DNA from: Guyanagaster necrorhizus | Taxonomy: Eukaryota; Basidiomycota; Agaricomycetes; Agaricales; Physalacriaceae | Reading direction: 5' to 3' | DNA: 64,000 bases | Assembly: GCF_019112545.1 (NCBI RefSeq) | Contig: NW_025064884.1 | Location: 1,011,454-1,075,453, forward strand | Shown here: positions 31,415 to 43,295 of the stretch, piece by piece | Position numbering within the stretch: position 1 is the stretch's first letter | Layout: each line of letters begins with the position of its first letter | The notes under the pieces: generated by a model | Told to the model about the DNA's origin: nothing | Database searches by the model: none | Seen by the model: only the letters and a program-made list of their open reading frames with translations | Made by a program: the position numbers and the translations under genes

Positions 31415-32567
31415 ATGTTTAAGCACCTATCCACGAATCATCGCCCAAATCACCCCACTAAACCACTCAATATCGAGATGACACTACCTTTAGCCTCTCT
31501 GACAACCGAAATCAGGAACCCGGCGTCGACAGACATCGACACGGTCAGTACGGCTGAGCTCTGCAAAATCATCAATGACCAGGATGCTCTCGTTGCTCCA
31601 GCCATCGCGGAGGTGCTTCCAGCTATTGCAGAAGCTATTGATGCCATCGTGGAGAGGATTGAAGCCGGTGGTAGGCTTCTGTACATGGGCGCTGGGTCGA
31701 GTGGACGGTGCGTACTTTTAAGTTTTTTGTCCGAGGGGGTCGGCCTGACTTGATGCACAACAAATAGTCTGGGCATCATAGACGCAGCTGAACTCCCACC
31801 AATGTTCAACGCAAACAACATGCAGTACATTGCTCTCATGGCCGGAGGCGACGGAGCCCTCAGGACGGCCCGGGAGGCGATCGAAGACTCGCGTGAGGCA
31901 GGACGAGCGGACTTGGATGCCCTTTTGCCGACTTCTCATGACGCGCTGATCGGTGTGACATCGTCTGGGCGTACACCGTATGTTTTAGGTGCCCTACAGC
32001 GCGCGCGCGAGCTCGGTTTGCTGACCATAGGGCTTGTTTGCGTTCGGCCAAGCGCAGTACGGATGGAAAGGAACTGTACGGTGGTCGTCGATCCTGTTAC
32101 GGGTCCGGAGGTCATCACTGGGAGCACGAGAATGAAGGCCGGCACCGCTACCAAGATGGCCCTCAATATGATATCTACAGGCGTTCAAATAAAGCTGGGA
32201 AAAACATACGGGAATTTGGTATGTTTATTTGGTCATAGGGTGTGAAGCGCTCATGCGTCATTGGTTATAGATGGTCGATCTTACCGTGTCAAATCACAAG
32301 TTGATTTCTCGTGCTCGACGCATTATCCGCACCGTCGCAGCTGAAGTGGGGTTACCACCGTCATATGCATCGATATTCACTGATGACGATCAGCTCGATG
32401 CTGTTATACGTCGGTGCGATGGTAGTGTAAAGCTTGCTTTGGTTGTCGTTGTATCAGGATGGGGCATTGATTTGTGTAGGGAGGCACTCACACGAAGAGG
32501 AGGGGCTTTGAGAGCAGTCCTCGAAGACGTGAGATTCGAGACAGCATCGAGAGTTTTTAAGGTCTGA
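31415..32567 (+). CDS. N-acetylmuramic acid 6-phosphate etherase (MurQ)-like SIS protein
   Basis: Bacterial MurQ cleaves the lactyl ether of MurNAc-6-phosphate during cell-wall recycling. The family is related to the glucokinase regulatory protein of animals. Sequence seen: EIRNPASTDIDTVSTAELC, the SIS motif LLYMGAGSSGR joined across intron 31708-31767 to LGIIDAAELPPMF, then AREAIEDSREAGRADLDAL. These two blocks keep the acidic residues equivalent to the MurQ catalytic pair, as judged by motif. Further on are GVTSSGRTPYVLGAL, EVITGSTRMKAGTATKMALNMIS and, after intron 32219-32270, MVDLTVSNHKLISRARRI. Using ATG 31478 gives about 325 residues; ATG 31415 adds 21. Fungi lack peptidoglycan, so the true substrate is unknown. 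Two spliceosomal introns show it is a resident gene, not contamination. Confidence 0.9.
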
Positions 32568-33815
32568 GCGATGACGTGCTCAAGGTATTCATTTGATGTT
32601 TTTATTGCTCTGTACGCTTTAATTCGCTGTCGATGTTAGCTTTTTTCTTGGGATATGGATTGTTGTTGTAGGAATAAGAGGAATATATATGTGACTTTGC
32701 AAAGATTGCCGGCCATACCCTGAAATTTCCACGGACCTCGACGTTTCCAAATAGAATCCTGCCTCTCGGCGCAACAAACATATGCTGCAAATCACTCGTT
32801 GGCACCTAACAATAGTCAGGTCAACTTCGAATGTGAAATGATATGGACCACGCACGTTCGAGAAGAGTCCGACGAGCGCATACCACCGACTCGAATGATG
32901 TAGAAAAATCCTTACGTTGAGCAGTATTTTTCCTGTATCGATTAAAGCAAACTGAGATTCACTCAGGACGGTGATACGACTTGTTTCTTTGATACTTGGC
33001 TCACAAATACTGATGAAAGAGGGTGACGCCAGACGCTGTTTAGTCGGAATCGGTGCTCAGGAATGCGAGATTCTCTCAGGAGATAAGCCTCGAGGCATAG
33101 GGTCGGGGCCCATAACATCGAAAGGAAGATGACGAGAAGGGCTTCGACAATAAGGGTCCTCGCTCGGAAGGTCTTCAGCGATATCTGATTGCCACGAAAG
33201 ATTTCCGTGCGAAGAAGCTAGAGACGTTACGGAGCAGAGTACGGCGCTCAAGTCGTATGACAAGAGGAGCAACAGTGTTAGCCCAGAGTCCTTCAATAAA
33301 GCCTCAGTTCGGGAATTAACCGTTTATTGTCGCGCCGCTCGTTGAATGAATTGTTAAAACCAGATTGCAAAGACCAACGCAATTACAGAAGACGAACGAG
33401 GATTGATGATAAGCAGGAAGCACAGAATACTTAATTGGCGACAGATTGACAGAAATGGGGGGATGCGGTCGCCACATCGGGCGTGATTTGTTCCAGTAGC
33501 CGAGTGTAAATGACGTTCCTGTGGTCCTGTCGGTAAAGTAACTTGTATAATGCGCAATCAACGATGTGAGAATGAAAAAAAAGAGAGATGAAGGACTTGC
33601 TCGAGATAAAATAAAAGGCTGTAAAAAGCTAAATGCTGGTACGAAATAAATAAACGGGTCGGATGTGGCGCCGTCACGCCGGACCCGACTGCATTATAAG
33701 TTACGATCTGTTACAACAAAGAATCCAACCAACCAGCATACGTAAGGGGCTTCCAATGAAATCAGAATGCAAAAAGCCAGGCATTCGACAATGTCCATGA
33801 ATGCAGAATGCTGCT
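32568..33815. other. Intergenic with weak coding hints, unassigned
   Basis: On the minus strand, fragments such as SQFALIDTGKILLNVRIFLHH and SNVRGPYHFTFEVDLTIV (about 32815-32965) look protein-like, and a 79-codon frame at 33057-33296 starts with a hydrophobic segment. I cannot join them into a gene or name a family. This may be a short unrecognised gene. Confidence 0.35.
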
Positions 33816-34503
33816 TCAATCTGCCTCCAATATTTCCGGAATCTCCGCATCTAGCACTGTCTTCTTGACTGCCAGATCCGGGTAGACCAGGTCCCACTGT
33901 GGGAGGGGGGGCCTTTTCGGTAGGGCTGAGCTACCGCGCCAAGGCTTGGGTTTGGGAGAGGAAGGGGGGGTGCGAGGCGTCATGGGTGACATTAAGGAAG
34001 ATTGGGATGTTGTTGTGGTAAGTGGAGGGGTTTGAAGGGTAGATAGGGAAGTTGAGATAGGCGGTGGCGGGAGCTTCTTGGAGCATAGTCGAGGGAAGCT
34101 GGAATCGGAAAATGGCTGGTCCTTGAGTCGTATACTGCTGACCAGTAGAGTTTTAAAGTCGAGTTGGGGTTCTGCTACTGCAGCTTTTTGGAGGCGTTGC
34201 TGAGTGACATGTAAGGCACCAAATGGCAGGATAAGGCTGAAAACTCACGTATTTATCTGGATGGTGAAACGACGCCTTGCGCATCAACGGCGGTGGTGGC
34301 CTTTTAGAGGTCACAAGTGAAGTAGTGCGAGAGAGACGGCGGTGGTGACGAGGAGGGATGTTTTCCTTGTGCTGTGGATCATCGGTAGGGAAGCGGTGGC
34401 GGTGGGAAATATCAACGATGGTGGTCTGTTCCTCATTCTCGTCTGGTATAGTGGGTATATAAGAGGACGGCACAGGGCTCGAGGACGGAAAGGCGACGAG
34501 CAT
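33816..34503 (-). CDS. Hypothetical small basic proline-rich protein with KENIPP motif
   Basis: Start 34503 gives MLVAFPSSSPVPSSYIP. Residues about 45-60 carry HKENIPPRHHRRLSRTTS; KEN-type motifs can direct degradation by the anaphase-promoting complex, but this is only a motif match. One intron (GTGAGT after HHPDKY, acceptor CACTCAG, about 34203-34252) leads to exon 2, with AAVAEPQLDFKTLLVSS and a Ser/Pro/Thr-rich stretch. The C-terminus is WDLVYPDLAVKKTVLDAEIP and stops at 33816-33818. About 210 residues, no enzyme domain or membrane segment, probably disordered. Similar short proteins appear conserved in mushrooms, from memory of the pattern only. Confidence 0.65.
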
Positions 34504-36423
34504 GACGGTATCGTGAAGGTCGTAAGAGAGTACACTGCCAGTTATTTGAACCAGTACTTATATGGCTTTGCTGATCCGCCACTCGGCCGTTGAGCTGCCA
34601 CAGACGCGTCAAACTCCGGCATCCTCCGGTGGCCTAGGTTCACGTTTTTTCCAACTTGGGATCTAATTGACGCGAAGAAAATAAAGTGAAACAGAAAATG
34701 CGGGCAAGGTACAGTGCGATGACAACGAATCCACTGACTGGACTGCTCTGGCCGTCACAGCGCTCATCGATATCCGCAGATTACACTCATTTCGACTGGC
34801 CTGACAATATTCCGGGTCGAGGAGCAACTATTATTTCCAATCTTCCCCAGAACAAGTTGTATATTAATATGGGGAGAAGGAAATGGATTTTTCTGTATTT
34901 GTTGCGTCATGCGACACTGCGAATACTCCCGGAATCGGGTACAGGATCGGGATGAAGCGGAAACTGAACGCGATGTAGCAAATCACTCGAGTTCATGAAA
35001 CTCTTTTCTGCGAGGAAATATGTTAGGCGCATGTCCCTCCAGAGCTAGTGACAACGACTGCGACAGCTAGAATATTTCCGAGATGCAGGGGCATGATTGA
35101 TGATAATTTGCCATCATGATGGCATCGGTGATATACCCATCACCAATATTTGGGCAATAGTACACCAACGCTTTCTCGAAGTTCCATACATATACTTCGT
35201 GAACGGGAGAGCATTCAAGTGACCGAGATCTTGCATCCAAACCCTGATATTGGGAGCATCTATACGCAAACCAATCCCAATCGGCGCATGGTAACTCCAC
35301 ATCATCGAGCTCTCCGGAATGGATCGTCTCTGCGAAAGGTACGTGCAGCAGCGTATGTCACACACACACGGCGGTGAGTCTAACTTGTCTGCTACCACGA
35401 GACATACATCGCAGATGGCCCCGCACGCGACAAAAGCAGCAACATTACGTCGCAGATATCGATGCTAGAAACATATCCTTGCATAAGCGCAAGGAAAACA
35501 CATCAACTCTCCAAAAACGGCTAACCATCGCTCGGAGCCTGACATTGCAGCCATTCAGAAAAAGAGGTCAAGGTCGAATCACGGCCATAGGTCCTTTTGG
35601 CACACTATACAGCCCCTCATTGCCAACTACCAGGGTACTCAATATAGTGACATTACCTGGACGCCTGCGTCCTGTAATCAGAGGCAGCCATAGAGGACCT
35701 GGTTGCAATCATTTGAACGCATAGTACAGGCCTCTTTAACCAAGGCAGAAACAATGGCCCTGCATCCCCCGGCAGTACCTAAAGCGGGTTGCATTCGAAT
35801 ATTCTCGCTACTGCAATACATGAAAATTTCAGTGACAATGCATGAAACAGGACTCACTTAGATTTATACAGACTGACATAGAAAAGCGGGCGGTACCGTA
35901 GCAAACAGAACCCGCAAAGATGCAGCTGAAACCAAAATTCAGCCTCTTTCCTGGAGAACGGAAAACATCAGCTACCAGCTTACATAAAGAAACATTCTCG
36001 AATGACGTTATACCTTCATTTTTTCGATTTGCGTTGAGAAAATGGTTCAATTGCATTGCATGCCTGTTACCCCCTTCTTTCTTTCAACTACCATCATCTC
36101 CATTCAACATTGAAGCATACTCACTGGCTACCGTGACGGCCACGGCCTCCTCACCGTCTGTACGCTCTCACCAAAGGAGCGTCCCTGCCTCCTCGTAACC
36201 GTTGACGCCAAAAGGTGCTCCAAACGTTTCCAAAAGCATTTTAGGCTCAACTCCTCTTCATGGTACCCACAGATGCCCTGTAATGCAATGTACAAAATCC
36301 AGCACACCACGAGGTGCGCGAGGCTCTAGACCGATTTGGGTATCAGATCCGGAGATTGTGATAAAGGTGATTCAGGCTCCTTCGATCACCAACGACTATT
36401 GACCCCCGCTAGAATTACTCGCC
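34504..36423. other. Gene-poor stretch, possible remnants
   Basis: Nearly 2 kb without a clear gene. A minus-strand 94-codon frame at 35114-35398 (GIGLRIDAPNIRVWMQDLGH) looks somewhat protein-like. A plus-strand 116-codon frame at 35374-35724 is arginine-rich. Neither matches a family I know. Confidence 0.4.
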
Positions 36424-37750
36424 ATGAAGGTATGCATTATTGGAGCCGGTATGGGCGGTTTGGCTGCATCTATTGCGCTGCAGCAGGACGGTCACCAAAC
36501 TGTTGTCTATGAGCGGGTCTCCGACCTTCGACCCGTTGGTGCAGCTATCTCAGTATGGTGTAACGGCGTCAAGGTTCTGGCACGGCTTGGTCTACTCAAG
36601 GAAGTGGAAAGGGTGTCTGGTCAGATGAACAGAATGAGCTATCGGAAGTGGGATACTGGTGAGGTGTACTGCGATTTCAGCTTGCTGCCCCTGTACGAGG
36701 AGGTGCGTGGGAGCTCTTTGCCGGTCAGAGCTTGAACGGAAATCCTTTTACAGGTAAAACAACGGGCATACCCTATCGCGCGAGCTGAGCTGCAACGGAT
36801 GCTTCTCGATGCCAATGCGCCTGCACCTATCCACCTCCAGAAGCGCGCCGTATCCTACTCGACTTCTCAGGACGGCATCACGGTGTCTTTTGAAGACGGA
36901 ACGATAGAGACAGCCGACTTTGTCGTTATCGCCGACGGAACGCATTCCAAGCTGCGCAACCAGATCACCAAGGCAGAGATCCAGAGAGATTATGTCGGAT
37001 ACGTGAACTGGAATGGGCCTATCGAGATGAAAGAATTCGAGGTTGGATTTACTAGCTCATGTCTATATTATTTTGATTTCATGCTGAATACAGGGACTGA
37101 TATCAAGCGATAATTGGACGCAGTTTGTAGGCGAGGGTAAACGAGTGTCGTTCATGCCTATGTCAGCAACACATTACTACTTCTTCTTAGACGTACCTCT
37201 TCCTCTATCCTCCGCGCCCAAACGGCCAGAAGAATACCGCGCTTCTCTCACGAAACATTTTGGACATTGGCATCCAACTGTCCAGAAACTTGTTGAGAGG
37301 CTAGACCCTTCTAAAGTGGCGCGAGTGGAAATACACGACACCAAGACGCTTCCCACGCTCGTCGACCTCGAATCGGGGCGTGCATTACTCATCGGCGACG
37401 CTGCGCATGCTACCTGTCCGGATCTAGGACAAGGAGGCTGTCAGGCGTTTGAAGACGCGTTCGTTCTCCAGCAGCTGTTCCGCGAGCACCGGGTATCTCC
37501 TGCATCCGCATCGGCGAAACCAGATGTTGAGGTCCTTCGTGCTGTGCTGCGGGATTTCCAAGATCAACGAGGGGAGCGCACGGCAGAGCTTGTTTTGCGT
37601 GCGAGGAAGCGGTCTGGGGTGACACACCAGCTGGGCGAACCGCAGGAGACATTGGACTGGTATGAGGAGCTGAAGACGGAGGACGGGACGGGAATCATGC
37701 GGGGGATGATCAAGACTATTCTTGGTGCGCCAGCGCAGTTGGACCATTAA
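36424..37750 (+). CDS. FAD-dependent monooxygenase, urate hydroxylase (HpxO)-like
   Basis: Class A flavoprotein monooxygenase. The closest type by motif is FAD-dependent urate hydroxylase, which would oxidise urate to 5-hydroxyisourate in purine breakdown, but the substrate is inferred. Start 36424 gives MKVCIIGAGMGGLAASIAL with a complete GxGxxG, followed by the ribose-binding acidic residue in VVYER. Then PVGAAISVWCNGVKVL, ARAELQRMLL, the DG motif FVVIADGTHSKLRN, and the second FAD site GRALLIGDAAHATCPDLGQGGCQAFEDA. Introns 36703-36753 and 37042-37093 are clean GT-AG and give a protein of about 407 residues, the usual family length. All signature residues are present, so it should be active. 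Confidence 0.9.
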
Positions 37751-38225
37751 AATTAATGGAATGTATTGCTTTGTAGAGAGGAAAAATATACATTAGACGA
37801 TACAGCACATGATGGACACGACGCAAATTGGTGGACAGCGCCAACAATGGGTCGTGCGCGGTTCACTGGTGGTGAAGGGCCTCAGTCCTGAGCTGGCCTT
37901 GTATGCCTGGGAAAGGGATTTGGACCTCGATGGATCGCACGTACGTCTGCCTTCCTTGTACCACCAGGTTCCCTCAAATGCAACCGAGGTTGGTAAACAC
38001 ACAATATATGCAGTCTCAATAATCAACTCGTATGTAATCGTACAAATCAGCCTGATGCTACCCAGTCCATCTGCTTCAGCTCTGTAGGTTGCATTATTGA
38101 CAGGGCCGCAAGGAACATTAGTGAGAGTAGCAATCTGGACACACGAACCTATTTTTTTTCGAGGGTTTTAAATAATTTTTTTCAACGACAAGGAAAGAAG
38201 AAAGAATAGATGATTATTGATGGGA
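37751..38225. other. Intergenic between convergent genes
   Basis: Holds the 3' flanks of the urate-hydroxylase-like gene and the following minus-strand gene. A T-rich run lies near 38153-38180. No gene supported. Confidence 0.5.
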
Positions 38226-39564
38226 CTACTTGTGGCCCTCCGTGGGAGTGTCGCTTGGAATAGGGAAGGTATACTGAAGCGCGGTCTTCTTCCCGTCCTC
38301 ACGCTTGATGATGATGGTGGGCTTGACAAACTCGACAACGGAGTTCGAAGCTTTCTGAGAGTCGCCATTGACGACGAACTCATGAGAGAAGGTGCTGCTC
38401 TGGCTCAGCCCGACGAACTGCATGTCACTTCCGGGGGAATTGAGATAAGTATTCACAAAGTACGCCTGTAAATGACAGCTTAAGCGTGACGAACGCTATG
38501 AAATGGAAAAATTTACCCAATAGTTGTTTCCGTTGTATCTGATAAAGGCATTAGCTCGACAAGGACTAACTAACATGAAGCAGTGATTACTGACATGTCG
38601 CCCGAGGCTACAAGCCGAAGCATGTCAGTTGGCTACATGGAAAGTAGGACATTGTTACTCACTAACAATAACAGCTCCTGGGTTCTGGGGAGTGTTGTTT
38701 CCTTCGTTGAGCCCATATTTCTGAGGAGAGAATTTAAACAAAGGAGTGAGTCTGAAGGTAGTACAAACACGGACCAGGGCATAGATTGATTGGCTGTTGA
38801 TGGTTAACTCAGTCCTCAGAATTTCAAGTGTCTCGCCTGCAGGAACTCTGCGCACACGTCGAATACGCGTCAATTTCTCTGTACGCGACAGGATCCAGTG
38901 ACGACTCACGTGATGTTGAACTCCTTTTCCGAGCCCTACGTAGATTCCACCTTCATGATCGTGGAGGTGTCGTTGGACATGTTGATGGTAAAACCGGAAT
39001 TAGCAACCGACTCAATAGTGACCGACCACTGGAGACTGATGGATGCTGATGATAGAAACACGTCGTTAGCTGTGAGTGAAACTTAAGAAATTCGTAGGAA
39101 ACTGACGGCCACGAGTTAAGGTGAGAGACGCCGTCGATTCTGTGAACCACTTGTCGGTCCAAACTGTGGTCAACGGCTCCAAACCAGTGCGATTGTCGAA
39201 CTCCGCGACCGGTATCGTCCTTGAGACCTGGTTGCTCCCACTTACAACCAGGTATGGATTGCCTTTGGTCACATTGTAGCAGGGAAAGCTGCAGGAGGAC
39301 GACCAAGTCAGCTTTCTAGGGAAAAAAGACACCGTGTACGCACTTGGAGGCGATACCCTCGTTAAGAAACATGTCGTCTAACCCGCGCATCGTATATTCA
39401 CGCAGAGGATTGAGTGTGTCGTAAACCTGCTGCTTACTCCAGCCCCAGATTCGCCAGGTCTTCCCAAGAAGTTTTCGGTCCAGGTTCGTCCATGGTATGC
39501 TGTATCGTTGGATGTCTGTTGGGTTGACTTGATGGTCACCGAAGAAAATGTATGATGCTTTCAT
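38226..39564 (-). CDS. Putative aerolysin-like (ETX/MTX2-type) beta-pore-forming domain protein
   Basis: Multi-exon gene. Start 39564 encodes MKASYIFFGDHQVNP and a helical segment (IWGWSKQQVYDTLNPLREY, GLDDMFLNEGIASK). Later exons encode beta-rich sequence: TVWTDKWFTESTASLTLTRG (about 39100-39170), a stretch alternating Ser/Thr with hydrophobics near 38950-39060, VPAGETLEILRTELTINSQ (about 38790-38850), NTYLNSPGSDMQF and SSTFSHEFVVNGDSQK near 38380-38450. The Ser/Thr-alternating stretch followed by return strands is what the pre-stem of aerolysin-like pore formers looks like. There is no signal peptide, as is common in fungal members. Function (defence lectin or other) is inference. Exon borders were not fully resolved and intactness is not judged. 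Confidence 0.42.
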
Positions 39565-41658
39565 AGATTGGCGGGCACTCTTCCCAGTGCTTTATCGATG
39601 CCTAGGTCAAAGCACAGCATGAATGGAAGCTGTTGTTACTACCACAGGTAACAACGCATAGACGTCCGAGGAATCCTAACATCAGACAGATTTGTATTCA
39701 ATGAGAATCATCTGGTCTTGGGTTGCACTGTCAGGAGGTAAGGCTTTTCGGGAGTCCAGAAACGTATTCCCGCCGCCAGGGGGCCCGAGCGCGCGCGCTC
39801 GCATCTTGAACGAACTGCTTCCCAAACTTAATCACTGTGCTATCCAGGTTGACCTTGAATCCACTCTGTAGAGGGCGTCGCATAGAATATGGTAGCGCTT
39901 GTAACGCGGTTGAAGGACAATGGCACCGGGGATTCATAACTTCGGAGATCTTGAGGAGTGAGAATTACAAGTTTCTTCTAGCAGGCGCGATCTCGGATAA
40001 TCGAAACGCCTAAGACAAGACTAGAATTAATTTCATCTCGTCTGATGAAAAGTCCTCCGGAACATAAAACATACAATCTCCTCGATTCTCGGCTGTCAGG
40101 CGGAGATTGGCTGGAGCAAACTTCTTGATGACTGATGATCAGAATCGCAGCATCCAAGGTCAAGGGATAATGCACATACCCGGTCGTTTCAGGAATGGTT
40201 TCCCAGCATATTTCAAAATGAGAAGTCGTCACACTTGAAGAGCAAAGGCATTGAATGGCAACCCGCCGACATGACCTTTGTGATCGTGTTCTCATATTGG
40301 TCAAGGTCCACGTCGCATCTCATCCAGAGTCTGTCAGTGCGTTGGGCTCTAAAGAATTGTGTGGGTGTCGGGTCAAGCCCAAGAGATAAATAGGTTGTTT
40401 GGGAAATCTAACAAGCCCGTATACCAAGGTACATACCACCATCTTGTACGTGACATATGGACCTGAGCAGAGACCTAGGTAAGCTGTGGTGAGTCAGATG
40501 AAGGAGCTGTCTAGTAAACAGACAGACTCGTAATGGCTTAGTCCATTTTACGGGGAAGAGAATACCGACAACGATAGAGATTCAGAAGAGAAGAGGAGAA
40601 AGAGGAACGTCCAACGTCCGGATCACAACAAGCCACAACAAATGCCACCACGTCCAGCTCTCGTCTTGCCATATTCCATACTATATGATATTAGCACACG
40701 CGATACCAACATGGTACTAGCTACCGCAGTAACTTGAGCACTTGAATGGTCGCTTCCCAGTAGTTATGTCCAGTGAAGATTCACGGCCAGGTCTCGTGTT
40801 GAAGTTAGTAAGTCGTTTACCTTTAGAAGCCAACGCCGGCGATCTTTCCTTCTATACTGATGGTAAGTGTATACTACCGTATAGTATAGCTAGAACTTAC
40901 ACTACTTATCTAGATCCTTTTCTGTAGTTGCGACCACGCTAAAAGCTTGGGAATTAGAAGTGCCCATAATTGGTACGGCAAATATTACTTGTGTAAAAAG
41001 GGCAGCGGTGCAAACAAGACTTGGACGTGCGCCACGGTGAGGAACGTGCTTAATGCGGAGAAGGGGGAATGCTTCAAGTAGAAATGGATTGTGTGCATCG
41101 AAACGACTTCTGACGCGAAACTGGTCTGTGCGTGGGAAAACGTTCCCACGTCGGCTCCTTTCCGGAGGTCCCTGCCTTCGCTGACTCCGACTTTTCGTCT
41201 AATTTGAACTTGAACGCTGCCGCTAAAGACAGCAATCTCCACTCTAGCGTGAGGAACACGATGGTAGAGAAGGCAAGCACGGATAATTCACCAGGTGCAC
41301 CACGAATTCCACCCAGTTTTTTCGCTTTTACTGACTTTGACCGGTCCTTAGTATCTCAAAAGGTAATTTTTTGTTCGAATGGCCGAGTCTCTTCACTTCA
41401 AGTCATATCCAGGTGCCGATATCTTCAGTTTCAGCGGCTACGACGCCGAGCCGCACGACTGTGTATCCCATAGATCGACCTCTACGATCTGCATCTCCTG
41501 CAACTCTTGTGGCGCTGACGGAACCGCTGCTGATGTCGTGGTGCTTTGACAATTCCTGGCTTGAGAAACACTTGTGATCTTTGCTCAAGGATTGACCGAA
41601 AGAATTCGTATACATGTCCGATGATGCTCAAATAGGCCATAACTGTAATAGTTACCAC
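39565..41658. other. Gene-poor stretch, weak minus-strand fragments
   Basis: About 2 kb. On the minus strand, fragments such as SHFEICWETIPETTGYVHYP and TLDAAILIISH (about 40125-40230) look protein-like without a family, and may be part of an unrecognised or decayed gene. A GC-rich GCGCGCGC run lies near 39787. Nothing is supported on the plus strand. Confidence 0.4.
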
Positions 41659-43193
41659 TCAAATCGTCTTCTTATTGTCCTTCCCGCTCCCAAGGACGAT
41701 GCTCTCGATTTCAATGCGTCCCGTCGCATTCAGTCGTTCCACTAATGCGTCTCCCATAGCTGAAGCTGGAGTTAGGATACCACCACGCCGCGCAAATGGC
41801 CGAATCGTCTCTTGGTGAAGAAGACATAGCGCCGCTTCTGCCACCATGACTGCATGATCCAAAGTTAGTGTCGACTACGTAAAGCAACGGCAAACGTACT
41901 GCAGGAAAGAAGATATCCCGGATCCCCATGGCCTTTAAACGTCGTCTTGGCGTACGTAGACCCAGACCGTGTAATATTGACCAAGTCCAGACCGCCTAAT
42001 TCCACTTCCGAGTCCGTAGGTCCTTCTCCCGGCTTGCGAACAAGCTTTTTAACAATGAAGCGTATCTACACGCGGTCAGCGTCGAGTCGAGGAACCTACG
42101 ATTGGCATTATTGGCACACACTGGAGAAATCATCAGGCTCATCAATCCCAAGACCAAGCTAAGCGAGGCAACAGCCGCCACCAGAACGTTCGACTGGATC
42201 CTCAGCTCGTCGTATGTGAACTCAGGGCCGTACCGCGCCTTCTCAGCCGCCTCCAACCGCTCCGTGTCTCCTTCCAGCCGCGCCTGTATCGCATCATACT
42301 CAAGCAGCCCCCACGTTCGCTGCACGATCGCCCTGTCGACGCTGGCCATGAACCACTCTCCGCCCACCAACGTCTCGTCGCTGAATGGTATATGTAGTTT
42401 TCGCACGAGTTGGAACCGCTGCTTTTGGCGCACACCCACGATGGGGCTCAGAGCGTAATCGGACATGGCCCAACGACGTTTCGCACGCGGGACGGCCTCG
42501 AGCATTGTGAACACTGTCGCGAGGGACCCTCCCGATGCTGTTCCGTCGAAGTGCCATGCGGTAGTCGAGCTGTCGACGGAGCTCTGAACGGTCTTGGAAC
42601 CGAGATAAGCGCAGAGATCGCTGGTTACGCAGTCCATTCCACATGTTGGCACAATAATCGAGCCGGTTTTTGTGGCGAAATAGTCGAATCTGCCCAAGTA
42701 AAGCCTCTAGCGCAAAGGGAGAGATAGAAGAGAAACGTACTCTTGAATGATATCCTTGACCCAATAGAATTCCCCGGTGAGGTCAACGTAGTGTATGCCA
42801 TTCCGTACGCAGGCCCTGCTGGTCGTTAATGGCACGCACAGAACAGAAAAGGACCGCTCACCTAACTACCGGTGTACCATACGTCCAAAACGGACCCACA
42901 GTGTTGATGACGACCTTGGTCGTTTTCACCGCGGCCTCGACTTGATCCGGTTTCATAACGTCGACCTGCAGCACATCAACAGAGTCTGGCAGAGAAAATT
43001 CTGCGACGATGGCATTGAGAGCATCCTTCCTGCGGCCGGCGATAGAAAAAGTGAATGACGAGCGTTCGGGATGGCTGCAGAGGTAGCGAACAGTTTGGCG
43101 ACCGGTTATGCCTGTTGCCGGTCAGACAAGAAAAGTAGATCCCAGTATCTTACCTGTTGCACCAAGGATAAGGAGGTCAGTTTTTTTGCTCAT
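41659..43193 (-). CDS. Saccharopine dehydrogenase-like NAD(P)-binding oxidoreductase
   Basis: Relative of saccharopine dehydrogenase but of the lipid-droplet or membrane-associated oxidoreductase group, whose substrate is unknown. Start 43193 gives MSKKTDLLILGATG, followed across an intron by GITGRQTVRYL, the Rossmann N-terminus. Next come FSIAGRRKDALNAIV, VVINTVGPFWTYGTPVVRAC and GIHYVDLTGEFYWVKDII, all characteristic. Then IIVPTCGMDCVTSDLCAYLG, FDGTASGGSLATVFTMLE, a membrane-like segment VLVAAVASLSLVLGLMSLM (about 42110-42180), KTTFKGHGDPGYLL near 41905-41950, and a C-terminus ARRGGILTPASAMGDALVERL. Stop at 41659. Length about 430-440 residues agrees with the family. It is transcribed away from nothing obvious; the next gene upstream reads the same way. 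Confidence 0.88.
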
Positions 43194-43295
43194 GGTGGTA
43201 GAGTGAGAGGAAGAGCCGAGGCGAATGACAGACAATCATATACATATGTTCCACTTGGAACCGGCTAAGGAAACTACAGTACACATCATGATCTA

